NCBI RefSeq assembly: GCF_011043775.1
Contig: NZ_JAAKXY010000006.1
Location: 124,001-188,000 of the forward strand
DNA: 64,000 bases
Direction of reading: 5' to 3'
Origin: Natronolimnobius sp. AArcel1
GTDB taxonomy: Archaea; Halobacteriota; Halobacteria; Halobacteriales; Natrialbaceae
Each line of letters starts with the position of its first letter. Positions within the stretch are counted from its first letter, which is position 1. The position numbers and the translations under genes are program-made. The notes beneath the pieces are model-generated. The model worked only from the letters and a program-made list of their open reading frames with translations, ran no database searches and was not told the DNA's origin. Shown in pieces: positions 26,070 through 34,284 of the stretch.

Positions 26070-27187
26070 CAGTGCCCACCTCGCGTGTTTGTTGGTGTGG
26101 CCGACGCTAGTTGTGACTCCTCGGTGCTGTGCCACGCGTTGAGTACTGCTCGGAACGTCGCCAATTGCTCGTCCCAGGTCGGCTGTGAAACCGCAGTCGC
26201 ACGCGCTTGCTGGCCGAGTGCAGCGAGTTGGTCTCGGTCGCGCTCGAGTACCTCGATCGTTTTTGCGAGTCGCTCGACGTTGTCCGGGTCGATGAGGGAG
26301 CCGTTTTCGCCGTCGGTGACGAGTTCGCTTGCCCCGCCGACGGCGCTCGCGATCGGAATAACGCCGTATTCCATTGCCTCGAGGTACACCATGCCGAACC
26401 CTTCGTAACGCGATGGGACAGCAAGAACGTGTGCGCGCTCGAGAATAGACTCGAGGCGCTCATCAGTGACGTGGCCGGCGAACGTAACGCGGGTTGTCAG
26501 CCCAGCACGCTCGACGCGGTTGCGCTGTTCGGCGACATACTCGGGTGCTGCGTCCGTACTGCCGACGACGGTTAGTTCCCACTCAGTATCTTGGGACAGC
26601 GTCTCGAGTGCTGAGACGACCGTCTCAAGGTTCTTCCGCGGGATGACGTTGCCGACGAAGACGAGGTGCAGCGGAGTTGCTCGAGCGCGCCCGTTGACGG
26701 TCGCAGCCGAGACAGCAGCGGTTTCATGGCGGCCTGCCGGGGGGACGACGGCGGTTGGAAGTGCCGTGCAATCGGTCGTTCGATCTCGAGTGAACTCACT
26801 TGTACAGATGGCGGCGTCAACGGACTCGAGATAGCGGCGTTCGCGAATGTGACGTTGTGGGTCAGTGACGCTAGGGCCAGCCGACTCGAGGAGGTGGACG
26901 AGCGAGACAATTCGGTCAGGGGCATCGAGATCGGGATTGTACTTGAGCAGTGTTGGATAGCAGAGTTCGTCCTCTATCAACACGTCATAGGGCTGGTTCA
27001 GTTGCGACCGAATCGACTCATCAAGATCCACTGATTCGTCGCCTCCGTTGTGTTTCGCTCTGGGCGGAAGCGAGAGGACGTCGACCGTATCGCCCTGGCG
27101 CTCGAGGTACTCAACGAGTTTCCGATCGTAGCGGTAGCCACCCGATGTTTGCTCGAGGTCGCCAGCGATGACGAGGCCAACGTGCAT
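26069..27187 (-). CDS. Glycosyltransferase family 4 (GT-B)
   Basis: A 372-residue GT-B enzyme. The acceptor-side half starts MHVGLVIAGDLEQTSGGYRYD, the linker carries HLVFVGNVIPRKNLETVV, and the donor site contains FAGHVTDERLESILERAHVLAVPSRYEGFGMVYLEAMEYG with the GT4 EX7E motif. It transfers a sugar from a nucleotide-sugar donor to an unknown acceptor. Its start overlaps the stop of the PTPS-like gene by 1 nt (TAATG) and its stop overlaps the methyltransferase start, so the three are one translational unit. Confidence 0.9.
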   Translation of the reverse strand: MHVGLVIAGDLEQTSGGYRYDRKLVEYLERQGDTVDVLSLPPRAKHNGGDESVDLDESIRSQLNQPYDVLIEDELCYPTLLKYNPDLDAPDRIVSLVHLLESAGPSVTDPQRHIRERRYLESVDAAICTSEFTRDRTTDCTALPTAVVPPAGRHETAAVSAATVNGRARATPLHLVFVGNVIPRKNLETVVSALETLSQDTEWELTVVGSTDAAPEYVAEQRNRVERAGLTTRVTFAGHVTDERLESILERAHVLAVPSRYEGFGMVYLEAMEYGVIPIASAVGGASELVTDGENGSLIDPDNVERLAKTIEVLERDRDQLAALGQQARATAVSQPTWDEQLATFRAVLNAWHSTEESQLASATPTNTRGGH

Positions 27188-27570
27188 TAGAGTGTGCGCT
27201 GATGGGCAACCGTTGCCACGTCGTCTTCTTCGATTTCGATGCGAAGGTCCGTTATACCGTCTGTCTCGAGAGCGGAGTGAGCAAGCAGGCGGTCGCCGAA
27301 CACCGTTGCAAAGCGCTCAGCACTCGGATTTCCGTCCTCGAACCCGGGGAGGTCATTGAGTGTTTGATCCCGGTAGAACGCAGCAACGTCGGTCATGGCT
27401 TCCTCTATTGCGTCGATATCGACCAGATAGGCGTACTCGTTCAGTGCTGGTCCAGACACTGTCGCGGTAACGGTAAAGTGGTGGGAGTGCAGTTCGCCTT
27501 CTGGACCCGGCTCAGGCACCGTTAGATAGTGATGTGCAATGAGCGACCGCGACACGGAAACCTCGTACAT
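27187..27570 (-). CDS. 6-pyruvoyl-tetrahydropterin synthase/QueD family protein, atypical active site
   Basis: A 127-residue protein from ATG 27570 (MYEVSVSRSLIAHHYL); the upstream ATG at 27591 is not needed. The zinc ligands are visible as AHHYL near residue 12 and LHSHHF near 29-34, where the family normally has HGH. The residue four before the first His, normally the catalytic Cys, is Glu (EGELHSHHF). YLVDIDAIEEAM, TLNDLP and GNPSAERFA match the remaining PTPS motifs. The Cys-to-Glu change suggests a reaction other than PTP or CPH4 synthesis. TAATG overlap couples it to the glycosyltransferase. Confidence 0.85.
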   Translation of the reverse strand: MYEVSVSRSLIAHHYLTVPEPGPEGELHSHHFTVTATVSGPALNEYAYLVDIDAIEEAMTDVAAFYRDQTLNDLPGFEDGNPSAERFATVFGDRLLAHSALETDGITDLRIEIEEDDVATVAHQRTL

Positions 27571-27625
27571 AACTGACACAGTCTCGGCCAATGAAAGTAA
27601 AGTCTCCCCCTTACAATAACACCGC

Positions 27626-28645
27626 TCAGTCTGTCCCGTAGGTCAACAGCACCTGTATTGCCTCATCCGGGCGCTCCTCGAGCAGTTCGTATGCCTGGTC
27701 GGCCTCCTCGAGTGAAAACTCGTGTGTCAACAGCGGGTCGATCTCGAGTTGTCGGAGCCAGTCCCAGACGACTTCGTGGCGACGCTCTCGCGACCAGCGC
27801 CCGCGGAGGCTGGGATCGATCGTGCTCACTTGGCTGCTCGAAATCTCGAGGCGATCACGGTGAAAGTGGCCGCCGAGATCGAGTGTCGTCGGCTTGGTGC
27901 CGTACCACGAGCCAACGATGACGCGGCCGTCGAATCCTGTTGCTGCGATTGCGCCGTCGAGTGCATCCGGGTTACCCGAGAGTTCGTACGTCAGATCAGC
28001 CCGCTTACCGGCGACGGCTTCGACGCCGTCGCGAATCCCGGTCACTGTTGGATCCAGCGACTCGTCCGCACCGAGAGACTCCGAGCGCTGGCGGCGGCGC
28101 TCGTGGGCATCGAACGTGACCAGTGTCTCGAGTGGCATCTCCGCGAGTAAGGCTGTCGTCAGCAACCCAACGACGCCCTGTCCAAGGACGGTGACACGCT
28201 CGCCAAGCAGCGGCGCACCATCAAGCAGAAACGTCACTGCGGTCTCGAGATTCGCAACGAGCGCTGCCTCGCGAGTCGAGATGTTGTCGGGCACGACGAG
28301 CAACTCGTCTGGGGCGACACAGAAATGACTCTGGTGCGGGACGTACGCGAAAACGCGGCGCTCGAGCCACGATTCTGCGACGTTCTCGCCGACTGCAGTC
28401 ACCTCACCAACGGTGGCGTAGCCATACGACAGGGGAAAGGAAAAGTCGCCATCGATGGTCTCGAGTTCCGAATCAGCCGGGAGATTACTCGGTGCATCGC
28501 CGCGATAGAGCAGTCCCTCGGTTCCGGCGCTGATCGCGGAGACGAGCGTCTGGACGCGAACCTCATCCGGGCTGGGCTCAGGGAGTGTGTGGCGTCGAAC
28601 AGCAACCGTCTGTGGTGCGGTAAAGTAGAGGGTTCGCGCACTCAC
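27626..28645 (-). CDS. MDR-superfamily dehydrogenase lacking canonical zinc ligands
   Basis: A 339-residue protein. GTG at 28645 was chosen because a strong Shine-Dalgarno-like GGAGGCGA lies 6 nt before it; an ATG at 28678 is an alternative. The GroES-like domain shows SAISAGTEGLLYRG where a zinc enzyme would have the Cys ligand, and SYGYATVGEVTAVG where the His-Glu pair would be. The Rossmann motif is VLGQGVVGLLTTALL. It resembles MDR proteins of the BchC/'zinc-binding dehydrogenase' group without a visible metal site. It probably oxidises or reduces an intermediate in the neighbouring pathway. Confidence 0.82.
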   Translation of the reverse strand: MSARTLYFTAPQTVAVRRHTLPEPSPDEVRVQTLVSAISAGTEGLLYRGDAPSNLPADSELETIDGDFSFPLSYGYATVGEVTAVGENVAESWLERRVFAYVPHQSHFCVAPDELLVVPDNISTREAALVANLETAVTFLLDGAPLLGERVTVLGQGVVGLLTTALLAEMPLETLVTFDAHERRRQRSESLGADESLDPTVTGIRDGVEAVAGKRADLTYELSGNPDALDGAIAATGFDGRVIVGSWYGTKPTTLDLGGHFHRDRLEISSSQVSTIDPSLRGRWSRERRHEVVWDWLRQLEIDPLLTHEFSLEEADQAYELLEERPDEAIQVLLTYGTD

Positions 28646-28787
28646 CGGCACTCGCCTCCCTGGAACGCGCCCATCCATGTCGCGACATCGTGATTGTTCA
28701 CACTATCATCTCGTTCGGTGAGGCGTCACTTTACCGTTTGTTCTGTTCCCATCGCTTGCACGCTCACTCGAACCCGTTATCTTCGTC

Positions 28788-29555
28788 TTACCGATGCCAG
28801 CCTGCAACGGCGACCCAGTCTCGAGCGAAGTTGAGCACGAACGGGACCATCACGACGAGTGCAATGAGTCGCGAGAGTCCGGGAGCAACTGGGGGCAACA
28901 GGGCAAGCCAGATGGTGACCATCGCGAGTGCGCCCAGTGGTCGCCGGAGTCGACTCTCTGGGAGGTCATAGACTGGTCGACCGTGTCGCCGTCGCCACCA
29001 ACTGCCAAAGACGAACAGGTATCGAGCGATACCGACTGCGAGAAACGCCAGCGGAACCGCCTCGGTCGCAATGGCGACAAGCGTCCCGACGAGGACGACC
29101 AGCGCATCCGTTTCGACATCGAACTGAGCGCCGAGCATCGTCGTGGTCCCGGTCCGTCGGGCAAGCAAGCCATCCACGGCATCGAGTGCAGCACCCACCG
29201 CGAACAACAGCGCTGGCAGCCATGCCAGCAGTCCATCCGGACTCGGAACAACGATGAATCCAGCAAGGACGACGATCGCTGCCCCTCGTGTGACAGTCAC
29301 CCACGTCGCGAGTGTAACTGGCTCTAACCCTGCAGTACGAGTCGTCTTCGACACGATCCGAAAGAAGATGCCGCTCACGAGGCCGATGGTACAGCCGACG
29401 ACAGCGAGAAAGTGTGCGGACACGATGTCGCCCGCCGTGGCGCGCTCGAGTGCAATCACCAGTCCCCAAGCACCGAGCCAGAGCCCAAGCGTTGCCCGGC
29501 CCCATAGTGACCGCACCTGCTGTCCGCTCGAGTCCTCAAGCAGTGAGTCACTCAT
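28788..29555 (-). CDS. CDP-alcohol phosphatidyltransferase family protein
   Basis: A 255-residue membrane protein from ATG 29555 (MSDSLLEDSSGQQVRS); an ATG at 29606 would overlap the upstream gene further. It has the full CDP-alcohol transferase signature: DAVDGLLARRTG followed by GAQFDVETD, i.e. D-x2-D-G-x2-A-R-x8-G-x3-D-x3-D, between about six membrane segments. The family moves a phosphoalcohol from a CDP donor to a lipid or from CDP-lipid to an alcohol. The ATG overlaps the end of the upstream membrane-protein gene by 8 nt, so they are coupled. Confidence 0.9.
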   Translation of the reverse strand: MSDSLLEDSSGQQVRSLWGRATLGLWLGAWGLVIALERATAGDIVSAHFLAVVGCTIGLVSGIFFRIVSKTTRTAGLEPVTLATWVTVTRGAAIVVLAGFIVVPSPDGLLAWLPALLFAVGAALDAVDGLLARRTGTTTMLGAQFDVETDALVVLVGTLVAIATEAVPLAFLAVGIARYLFVFGSWWRRRHGRPVYDLPESRLRRPLGALAMVTIWLALLPPVAPGLSRLIALVVMVPFVLNFARDWVAVAGWHR

Positions 29556-29949
29556 GGTTGGGTTCGCGTGGTTGTCGGTCGCGTCGAAGCAGCACAATAA
29601 GGGCACCGAGCAAGCACACTTGGGCTATTTTGTCAATCGCCTCGAGCGCCGACAGATCGGCGACTGTCGTTGGTTCGTTGAGGACGTACCAGAGAACAAT
29701 TTGTGCGCCGGTGAACGGAATGCCAGCGAGATACACGAGTTGGCGAGCGATGTTCAAGAGAATAAGTGCGATGCCGAGTGCAAAGCCGGCGGTCGTAGCG
29801 AGAAACGCAATGCCCATCCAGTGTGGCAGAAACTCGAGTCCCAGAATCAGGTGGACAAGCGCGGTGACGACTGCAAACCCGATTGCAAGCCAGTGACGCG
29901 TCGACAACGATGCCCATGCCACTCGCGAGTCCGCAGTTGCGACGCGCAT
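29548..29949 (-). CDS. Four-TM membrane protein, unknown function
   Basis: A 133-residue protein with four hydrophobic segments (about 19-38, 43-62, 66-90 and 108-124) and short charged loops (HWLAIG, RQLVYLAGIPFTG). The C-terminal REPNHE overlaps the next gene's ATG by 8 nt. Its coupling to the CDP-alcohol transferase suggests a membrane partner or accessory. I recognise no family function. Confidence 0.7.
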   Translation of the reverse strand: MRVATADSRVAWASLSTRHWLAIGFAVVTALVHLILGLEFLPHWMGIAFLATTAGFALGIALILLNIARQLVYLAGIPFTGAQIVLWYVLNEPTTVADLSALEAIDKIAQVCLLGALIVLLRRDRQPREPNHE

Positions 29950-30018
29950 CTACGAGCTATGTTGGTCTCGAGTGACAAACCGTTTGTGACGCCTTTTTTC
30001 GCACAGCGATGGCACGTC

Positions 30019-30612
30019 TCAGATTTTGTTCGCGGGTGGCACAGTCCGTTCTTCTGGCTGTGTCGACCCGCTCGCAGCGAACAGGACGCGTGCCCCGGCA
30101 CCCACGCCGAGTATGACCCCAAGGGTCGCGAGCGCGAGCGTCACTCCAAGCGAGAGACCGGCAATTCCTGCGAGAATGCTTCCAGCAAGAACACCAGCAC
30201 CGAGGCCGTCTCGGCCGACTCGAGCCGTGATCGTCTGACCGACTGCAACGAGGCCCAGTGCGGTCAGAACGGGCAACACGGTCACGCCGAGGATAACGAA
30301 TGGGATGCCAAAGAACGTCCCAAGACTCGTTCCAAGGAGGAGGTAGCCAGTCTGGGCGAGTCCAGCTATGACAAGTGCGCCTGGCAAGCCAATACATGTC
30401 GAGATTACCGGACTTCGGCGAACGGTCCGCACCGACCGCGGCCCAGATTCCTGAAACAGTCCGAGGACGACCAGTGCAACGACGAGTGTTCCCACAAACT
30501 GTGCGCCCACGCGCACAGGCGGCGAGACATCGTTGTATGCCTCGAATCCAGTGCCGGCTAGCAGCAATGGCGTCGATTCTCCCCCAGCGATCAGCACATC
30601 CACAGCCCACAT
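30019..30612 (-). CDS. Multi-TM membrane protein, unknown function
   Basis: A 197-residue protein from ATG 30612 (MWAVDVLIAGGEST); an ATG at 30627 adds five residues. It has roughly five glycine-rich hydrophobic segments with few charged residues and a polar C-terminal tail (GSTQPEERTVPPANKI). It is the first gene of the seven-gene minus-strand block that ends with the methyltransferase, 69 nt before the next. No function recognised. Confidence 0.65.
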   Translation of the reverse strand: MWAVDVLIAGGESTPLLLAGTGFEAYNDVSPPVRVGAQFVGTLVVALVVLGLFQESGPRSVRTVRRSPVISTCIGLPGALVIAGLAQTGYLLLGTSLGTFFGIPFVILGVTVLPVLTALGLVAVGQTITARVGRDGLGAGVLAGSILAGIAGLSLGVTLALATLGVILGVGAGARVLFAASGSTQPEERTVPPANKI

Positions 30613-30737
30613 AGACACATCATACAACTCATCGTATAATATTAGTTTCGATCAGTCTGAAATGTTCTATTCTGCTTGTGTCTCTGCTCGATGCCCTGCG
30701 AATGCGTCTCGAGCGCTGGGACCGCCAGTTCGACGGG

Positions 30738-30827
30738 TTTAAGTTTGCCATGGCATTTCGTTCAAGGGAGACAGGCGTAGCCTGTTTCACTGACCCGTAG
30801 GAGCAACCCTGCGTACTACGGAGGTGA
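30738..30827 (+). promoter_or_regulatory. rpl1 operon promoter and structured leader
   Basis: A TATA-like TTTAAG lies at 30738-30743, which predicts a leader of about 60-65 nt, long for a haloarchaeal mRNA. The leader holds a perfect hairpin ACAGGC-GTA-GCCTGT (30771-30785) and a strong Shine-Dalgarno sequence GGAGGTGA (30820-30827) before the ATG. Archaeal L1 proteins are known to repress their own mRNA by binding a site that mimics 23S rRNA; this leader is the obvious place for it. Confidence 0.6.
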
Positions 30828-30830
30828 ACG

Positions 30831-31463
30831 ATGGCAGATACGGATATTCAAACCGCAGTGGCTCGCGCACTCGAGGAGTCACCCGACCGGAACTTTACCG
30901 AGACGGTGGACCTCGCGATTAATCTGCGCGACCTTGACCTGAACGAACCGTCGAATCGTGTTGACGAGTCTATCGTCCTGCCGTCCGGAACCGGCCAGGA
31001 AACGATTATTGTCGTCATCGCCGATGGAGAGACTGCAGTCCGCGCCGAAGACGTTGCGGACGACGTACTCTCTGTCAGCGATGTGGCCGATCTGGACGAC
31101 GACGAAGCCAAAGATATGGCGGACGAGACGGACTTCTTTATCGCCGAAGAGGCGATGATGCAAGATATCGCCCGGCACCTGGGTACCATTCTCGGCCCCC
31201 GAGGGAAGATGCCGGACCCGCTCGCTCCCGACGACGACGTCGTCGAGACTGTCAACCGACTCAAAAATACCGTGCAGCTTCGCTCCGGTGACCGACGAAC
31301 GTTCCACACGCTCGTCGGCTCCGAAGACATGGACGCCGAAGATGTCGCTGACAACATCGACGTCATCTTGCGACGTCTGCACGCTGACCTCGAGAAGGGC
31401 CCACAGAACATTGATGGCGTCTACGTAAAGACGACGATGGGCCCATCCGTGGAGGTGGCCTAA
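30831..31463 (+). CDS. rpl1: Ribosomal protein L1 (uL1)
   Basis: A 210-residue archaeal uL1. The conserved second-half block [21 protein letters not shown] and TMGPSVEVA at the C-terminus identify it. uL1 sits at the L1 stalk and helps eject the E-site tRNA, and in archaea it also represses its own operon by binding leader mRNA. The GGAGGTGA Shine-Dalgarno is 3 nt from the ATG. It is the first gene of rpl1-rpl10-rpl12; only 1 nt separates it from rpl10. Confidence 0.97.
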   Translation: MADTDIQTAVARALEESPDRNFTETVDLAINLRDLDLNEPSNRVDESIVLPSGTGQETIIVVIADGETAVRAEDVADDVLSVSDVADLDDDEAKDMADETDFFIAEEAMMQDIARHLGTILGPRGKMPDPLAPDDDVVETVNRLKNTVQLRSGDRRTFHTLVGSEDMDAEDVADNIDVILRRLHADLEKGPQNIDGVYVKTTMGPSVEVA

Positions 31464-31464
31464 G

Positions 31465-32508
31465 ATGAGCGCACAGGCTGAACGCAAAACCGAGAACCTT
31501 CCCCAGTGGAAGCAAGCAGAAGTCGACGAACTCGAAGAACTCATCGAGAGCTACGAGAGCGTCGGCATCGTCGGTATCGCTGGCATTCCAAGCAAGCAGC
31601 TGCAGGACATGCGCCGTGACCTTCACGGCACCGCTGAACTGCGCGTCAGCCGCAACACGCTGCAGGTTCGTGCACTCGAGAGCGCTGGCCTCGGAGACCT
31701 CGTCGAACAGGTCGAAGGCCAGGTCGGCCTCATCGGCACGAACGCCAACCCATTCGCGCTGTACAAAGAACTCGAGGCGTCGAAGACGCCGGCCCCGATC
31801 AACGAGGGCGAGGTCGCGCCGAACGATATCGTCATCCCAGAGGGTGACACGGGTGTCGATCCCGGACCGTTCGTTGGCGAACTTCAGAGTATTGGCGCGA
31901 ACGCACGCATCGAGGACGGCTCGATTCAGGTTATGGAAGACTCGACGGTCCTTGAGGCCGGCGAGGAGGTTTCCGCAGACCTGTCGAACGTCCTCAACGA
32001 ACTTGGAATCGAGCCCAAAGAAGTCGGGCTTGACCTGCGTGCTGTTGTCGCAGAGGGTGTCCTCTTCGACCCCGAAGACCTCGATATCGATATCGAGGCC
32101 TACGAAAGCGACGTGCAGACGGCCGCTGCTCGCGCACAGAACCTTGCAGTCAATGCGAGCTTCCCAACCGCGACGACGGTCCCGACGCTCATCGCGAAGG
32201 CCACGGGCGAGGCCAAGAGCCTCGGCCTGCAGGCCGCTATCGAGGACGAAGCACTCATGCCAGACCTCGTCAGCAAGGCCGACGCACAGCTGCGTGCGCT
32301 TGCGGCCCAGATCGACGACGAGGACGCCCTGCCTGAGGAACTGCAGGGCGTCGAGGCACCGGCCCAGCCGGCAGCCGACGACGGCGAGAGCGACGATGAC
32401 GAATCGGCAGACGACCAGGACGACGCTGCGGCCGACGACGGCGACGCCGACGACGACGATGAAGACGACGGCGACGGCGCAGAAGGCCTCGGCGCAATGT
32501 TCGGATAA
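31465..32508 (+). CDS. rpl10: Ribosomal protein L10/P0 (uL10)
   Basis: A 347-residue archaeal P0. The N-terminal rRNA-binding domain starts [20 protein letters not shown] and includes [21 protein letters not shown], the middle has the P0 insertion [17 protein letters not shown], and the long C-terminal alpha spine binds several L12 dimers and ends in an acidic Asp/Glu tract before EGLGAMFG. It anchors the translation-factor stalk. The tail ending GLGAMFG matches the EGLGELFG end of L12, both of which contact elongation factors. Confidence 0.96.
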   Translation: MSAQAERKTENLPQWKQAEVDELEELIESYESVGIVGIAGIPSKQLQDMRRDLHGTAELRVSRNTLQVRALESAGLGDLVEQVEGQVGLIGTNANPFALYKELEASKTPAPINEGEVAPNDIVIPEGDTGVDPGPFVGELQSIGANARIEDGSIQVMEDSTVLEAGEEVSADLSNVLNELGIEPKEVGLDLRAVVAEGVLFDPEDLDIDIEAYESDVQTAAARAQNLAVNASFPTATTVPTLIAKATGEAKSLGLQAAIEDEALMPDLVSKADAQLRALAAQIDDEDALPEELQGVEAPAQPAADDGESDDDESADDQDDAAADDGDADDDDEDDGDGAEGLGAMFG

Positions 32509-32532
32509 CCAACTTAACTGGAGATTACAACA

Positions 32533-32880
32533 ATGGAATACGTTTACGCTGCACTCATCCTGAACGAAGCGGACGAAGAGATCAACGAAGACAACCTCAC
32601 CGACGTGCTCGACGCTGCTGGCGTCGACGTCGAAGAGTCGCGCGTCAAAGCGCTCGTCGCTGCCCTCGAGGACGTTGACATCGAGGAAGCAGTGTCCGAA
32701 GCCGCTGCCGCACCCGCTGCAGCAGCTGGCGGCGCAGCCGCAGGCGGAGCCGCCGCTGGCGCTGCTGACGACGATGGCGACGACGAAGAGACCAGCGACG
32801 TCCCTGACACGACGGACGACGACGAAGACGACGAAGACGACGAAGCCGGTGGCGAGGGCCTCGGCGAACTCTTCGGCTAA
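32533..32880 (+). CDS. rpl12: Ribosomal protein L12/P1 (archaeal type)
   Basis: A 115-residue archaeal P1-type stalk protein, not the bacterial L7/L12 fold. The N-terminal dimerisation helices read [20 protein letters not shown] and [15 protein letters not shown], then an Ala/Gly hinge ([12 protein letters not shown]), an acidic Asp/Glu run and the factor-binding end GEGLGELFG. It attaches to P0 as dimers. It closes the operon, 24 nt after rpl10. Confidence 0.96.
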   Translation: MEYVYAALILNEADEEINEDNLTDVLDAAGVDVEESRVKALVAALEDVDIEEAVSEAAAAPAAAAGGAAAGGAAAGAADDDGDDEETSDVPDTTDDDEDDEDDEAGGEGLGELFG

Positions 32881-32995
32881 CTCGGTTCCAGTCGCAACGC
32901 GACGATTCAGCTCATCACGTTTTCTTTCGACCGCCACTCCCGTAGCGACGCGATCAGCGCACTCTCTCGCTAACCGTGTCTCACTCGAGCGCAGG

Positions 32996-33001
32996 TTTAA
33001 G
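32996..33001 (+). promoter_or_regulatory. TATA element of TctA-family gene
   Basis: TTTAAG at 32996-33001 is 26-31 nt before ATG 33027, which supports that start and a leaderless transcript. Confidence 0.5.
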
Positions 33002-33026
33002 TACGAACAGGGGACCAAACCGTCCG

Positions 33027-34268
33027 ATGGCCGGGCCCTCTCTCGAGTTCGTTTTCGATCCGGCGTTGTCGCTGCAGGTGCTGGCGTGGGTTTTCGCGGG
33101 GGCGACACTGGGCACGCTCAGCGGGCTCATTCCGGGGCTACACGCGAACAATTTTGCACTGTTGTTAGCTGGATTCGCGCCCATTGTCCCTGGTCCGCCG
33201 CTGTTTGTCGGCTGTGCGATGCTTGCGGCGGGGGTCGTCCATACGTTCATGAACGCTGTTCCTGCAATGGCACTCGGTGTTCCCGATGCCGAGATGGCAG
33301 TGACTTCGTTGCCCGGCCACCGCATGGTCTTGGAGGGACGAGGCTACGAGGCGATTCGGCTGTCGGCGCTTGGGAGTCTGCTCGCCGTACTCGTGGCGGT
33401 TCCGCTCGCGATTCCGGTAACCGAAGCCGTGCTGGCAGTGTATCCAACGATTCGAGATAATCTCCCACTCGTGTTGGCGATGGTCGTCGTTGCACTGGTT
33501 GCCTCGGAACGGACGTGGCGGACCAAAGGCGCTGCTGTACTCTCGTTCTCGTTGGCTGCTGTCCTCGGTGCACTGACGCTCGATCTCTCGCCAGATGCGC
33601 CGCTGACGGCTGGCGGGACGCTCGCGCCGCTGTTTGCGGGGCTCTTTGGAGCACCCGTACTGATCGACGCGATTTTCGGCTCCGGAATCCCGCGACAGGA
33701 CGAGGAGACGATCGAAATCTCGAGTCGACTTGTTGGGGCAACGGCGGTTGCCGGCGCGCTTGCTGGTGCCGTCGTTGGGTACATTCCCGGCATTTCGGCC
33801 GCCATTGCTGCTGTCGCCGTCCTCGTATTCATTCCTGGCGGCGCTGGTGATCGTGGCTACATCGTCGCGACCAGCGGTGTCGACACGTCGAACATGATTT
33901 TTGCGCTGTTTGCACTTGTCGCGATTGGCCAGCCCCGAACGGGCGTGATGGTCGCCTTTGAGAGCGCGAACGCCCCACTCGAGCTACCGATTCTGATCGG
34001 GGCCGTCCTCGTCGCCGGCATACTCGGGTTCGTCCTTGTGATCGTCGTTGGTGATCTCTATCTCGAGGTAGTGGGACGGCTGACGTACTGGAAGATTTCG
34101 GCCGTCGTGTTGACGCTCCTGCTCGTTCTTTCGTATCTGTTTACTGGCCTGCTCGGGATCGGAATCTTCGTCGTCGCAGCGGCGATTGGCATGGTCCCGG
34201 TTCGATTGCGTGCCCGTCGCGTCCACCTTATGGGCGTCCTGATTGGTCCGTTGATGTTTGGGCTTTGA
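33027..34268 (+). CDS. TctA-family (DUF112-type) permease
   Basis: A 413-residue protein from ATG 33027, placed by the TATA element; an ATG at 32976 would add 17 residues upstream of that box. It has about ten to eleven membrane segments and the two TctA-type repeats GLIPGLHANNFALLL (about 33-47) and GYIPGISAAIAAVA (about 250-263), where the bacterial transporter has GxxPGxxP-like loops. In bacteria TctA works with TctB and the binding protein TctC; no such gene is nearby, as is usual for archaeal members. The substrate is unknown. Confidence 0.82.
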   Translation: MAGPSLEFVFDPALSLQVLAWVFAGATLGTLSGLIPGLHANNFALLLAGFAPIVPGPPLFVGCAMLAAGVVHTFMNAVPAMALGVPDAEMAVTSLPGHRMVLEGRGYEAIRLSALGSLLAVLVAVPLAIPVTEAVLAVYPTIRDNLPLVLAMVVVALVASERTWRTKGAAVLSFSLAAVLGALTLDLSPDAPLTAGGTLAPLFAGLFGAPVLIDAIFGSGIPRQDEETIEISSRLVGATAVAGALAGAVVGYIPGISAAIAAVAVLVFIPGGAGDRGYIVATSGVDTSNMIFALFALVAIGQPRTGVMVAFESANAPLELPILIGAVLVAGILGFVLVIVVGDLYLEVVGRLTYWKISAVVLTLLLVLSYLFTGLLGIGIFVVAAAIGMVPVRLRARRVHLMGVLIGPLMFGL

Positions 34269-34284
34269 GTGCGTTCGACCGATT

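Noticed and set aside
29143-30561. 472-aa plus-strand frame across the membrane-protein genes
   Set aside because: It is antisense to two genes with clear membrane segments, contains no recognisable domain and has no promoter.
31363-33108. 581-aa minus-strand reading frame across rpl10 and rpl12
   Set aside because: It runs opposite two ribosomal protein genes and its Val/Phe/Cys-rich composition is that of a complementary frame.
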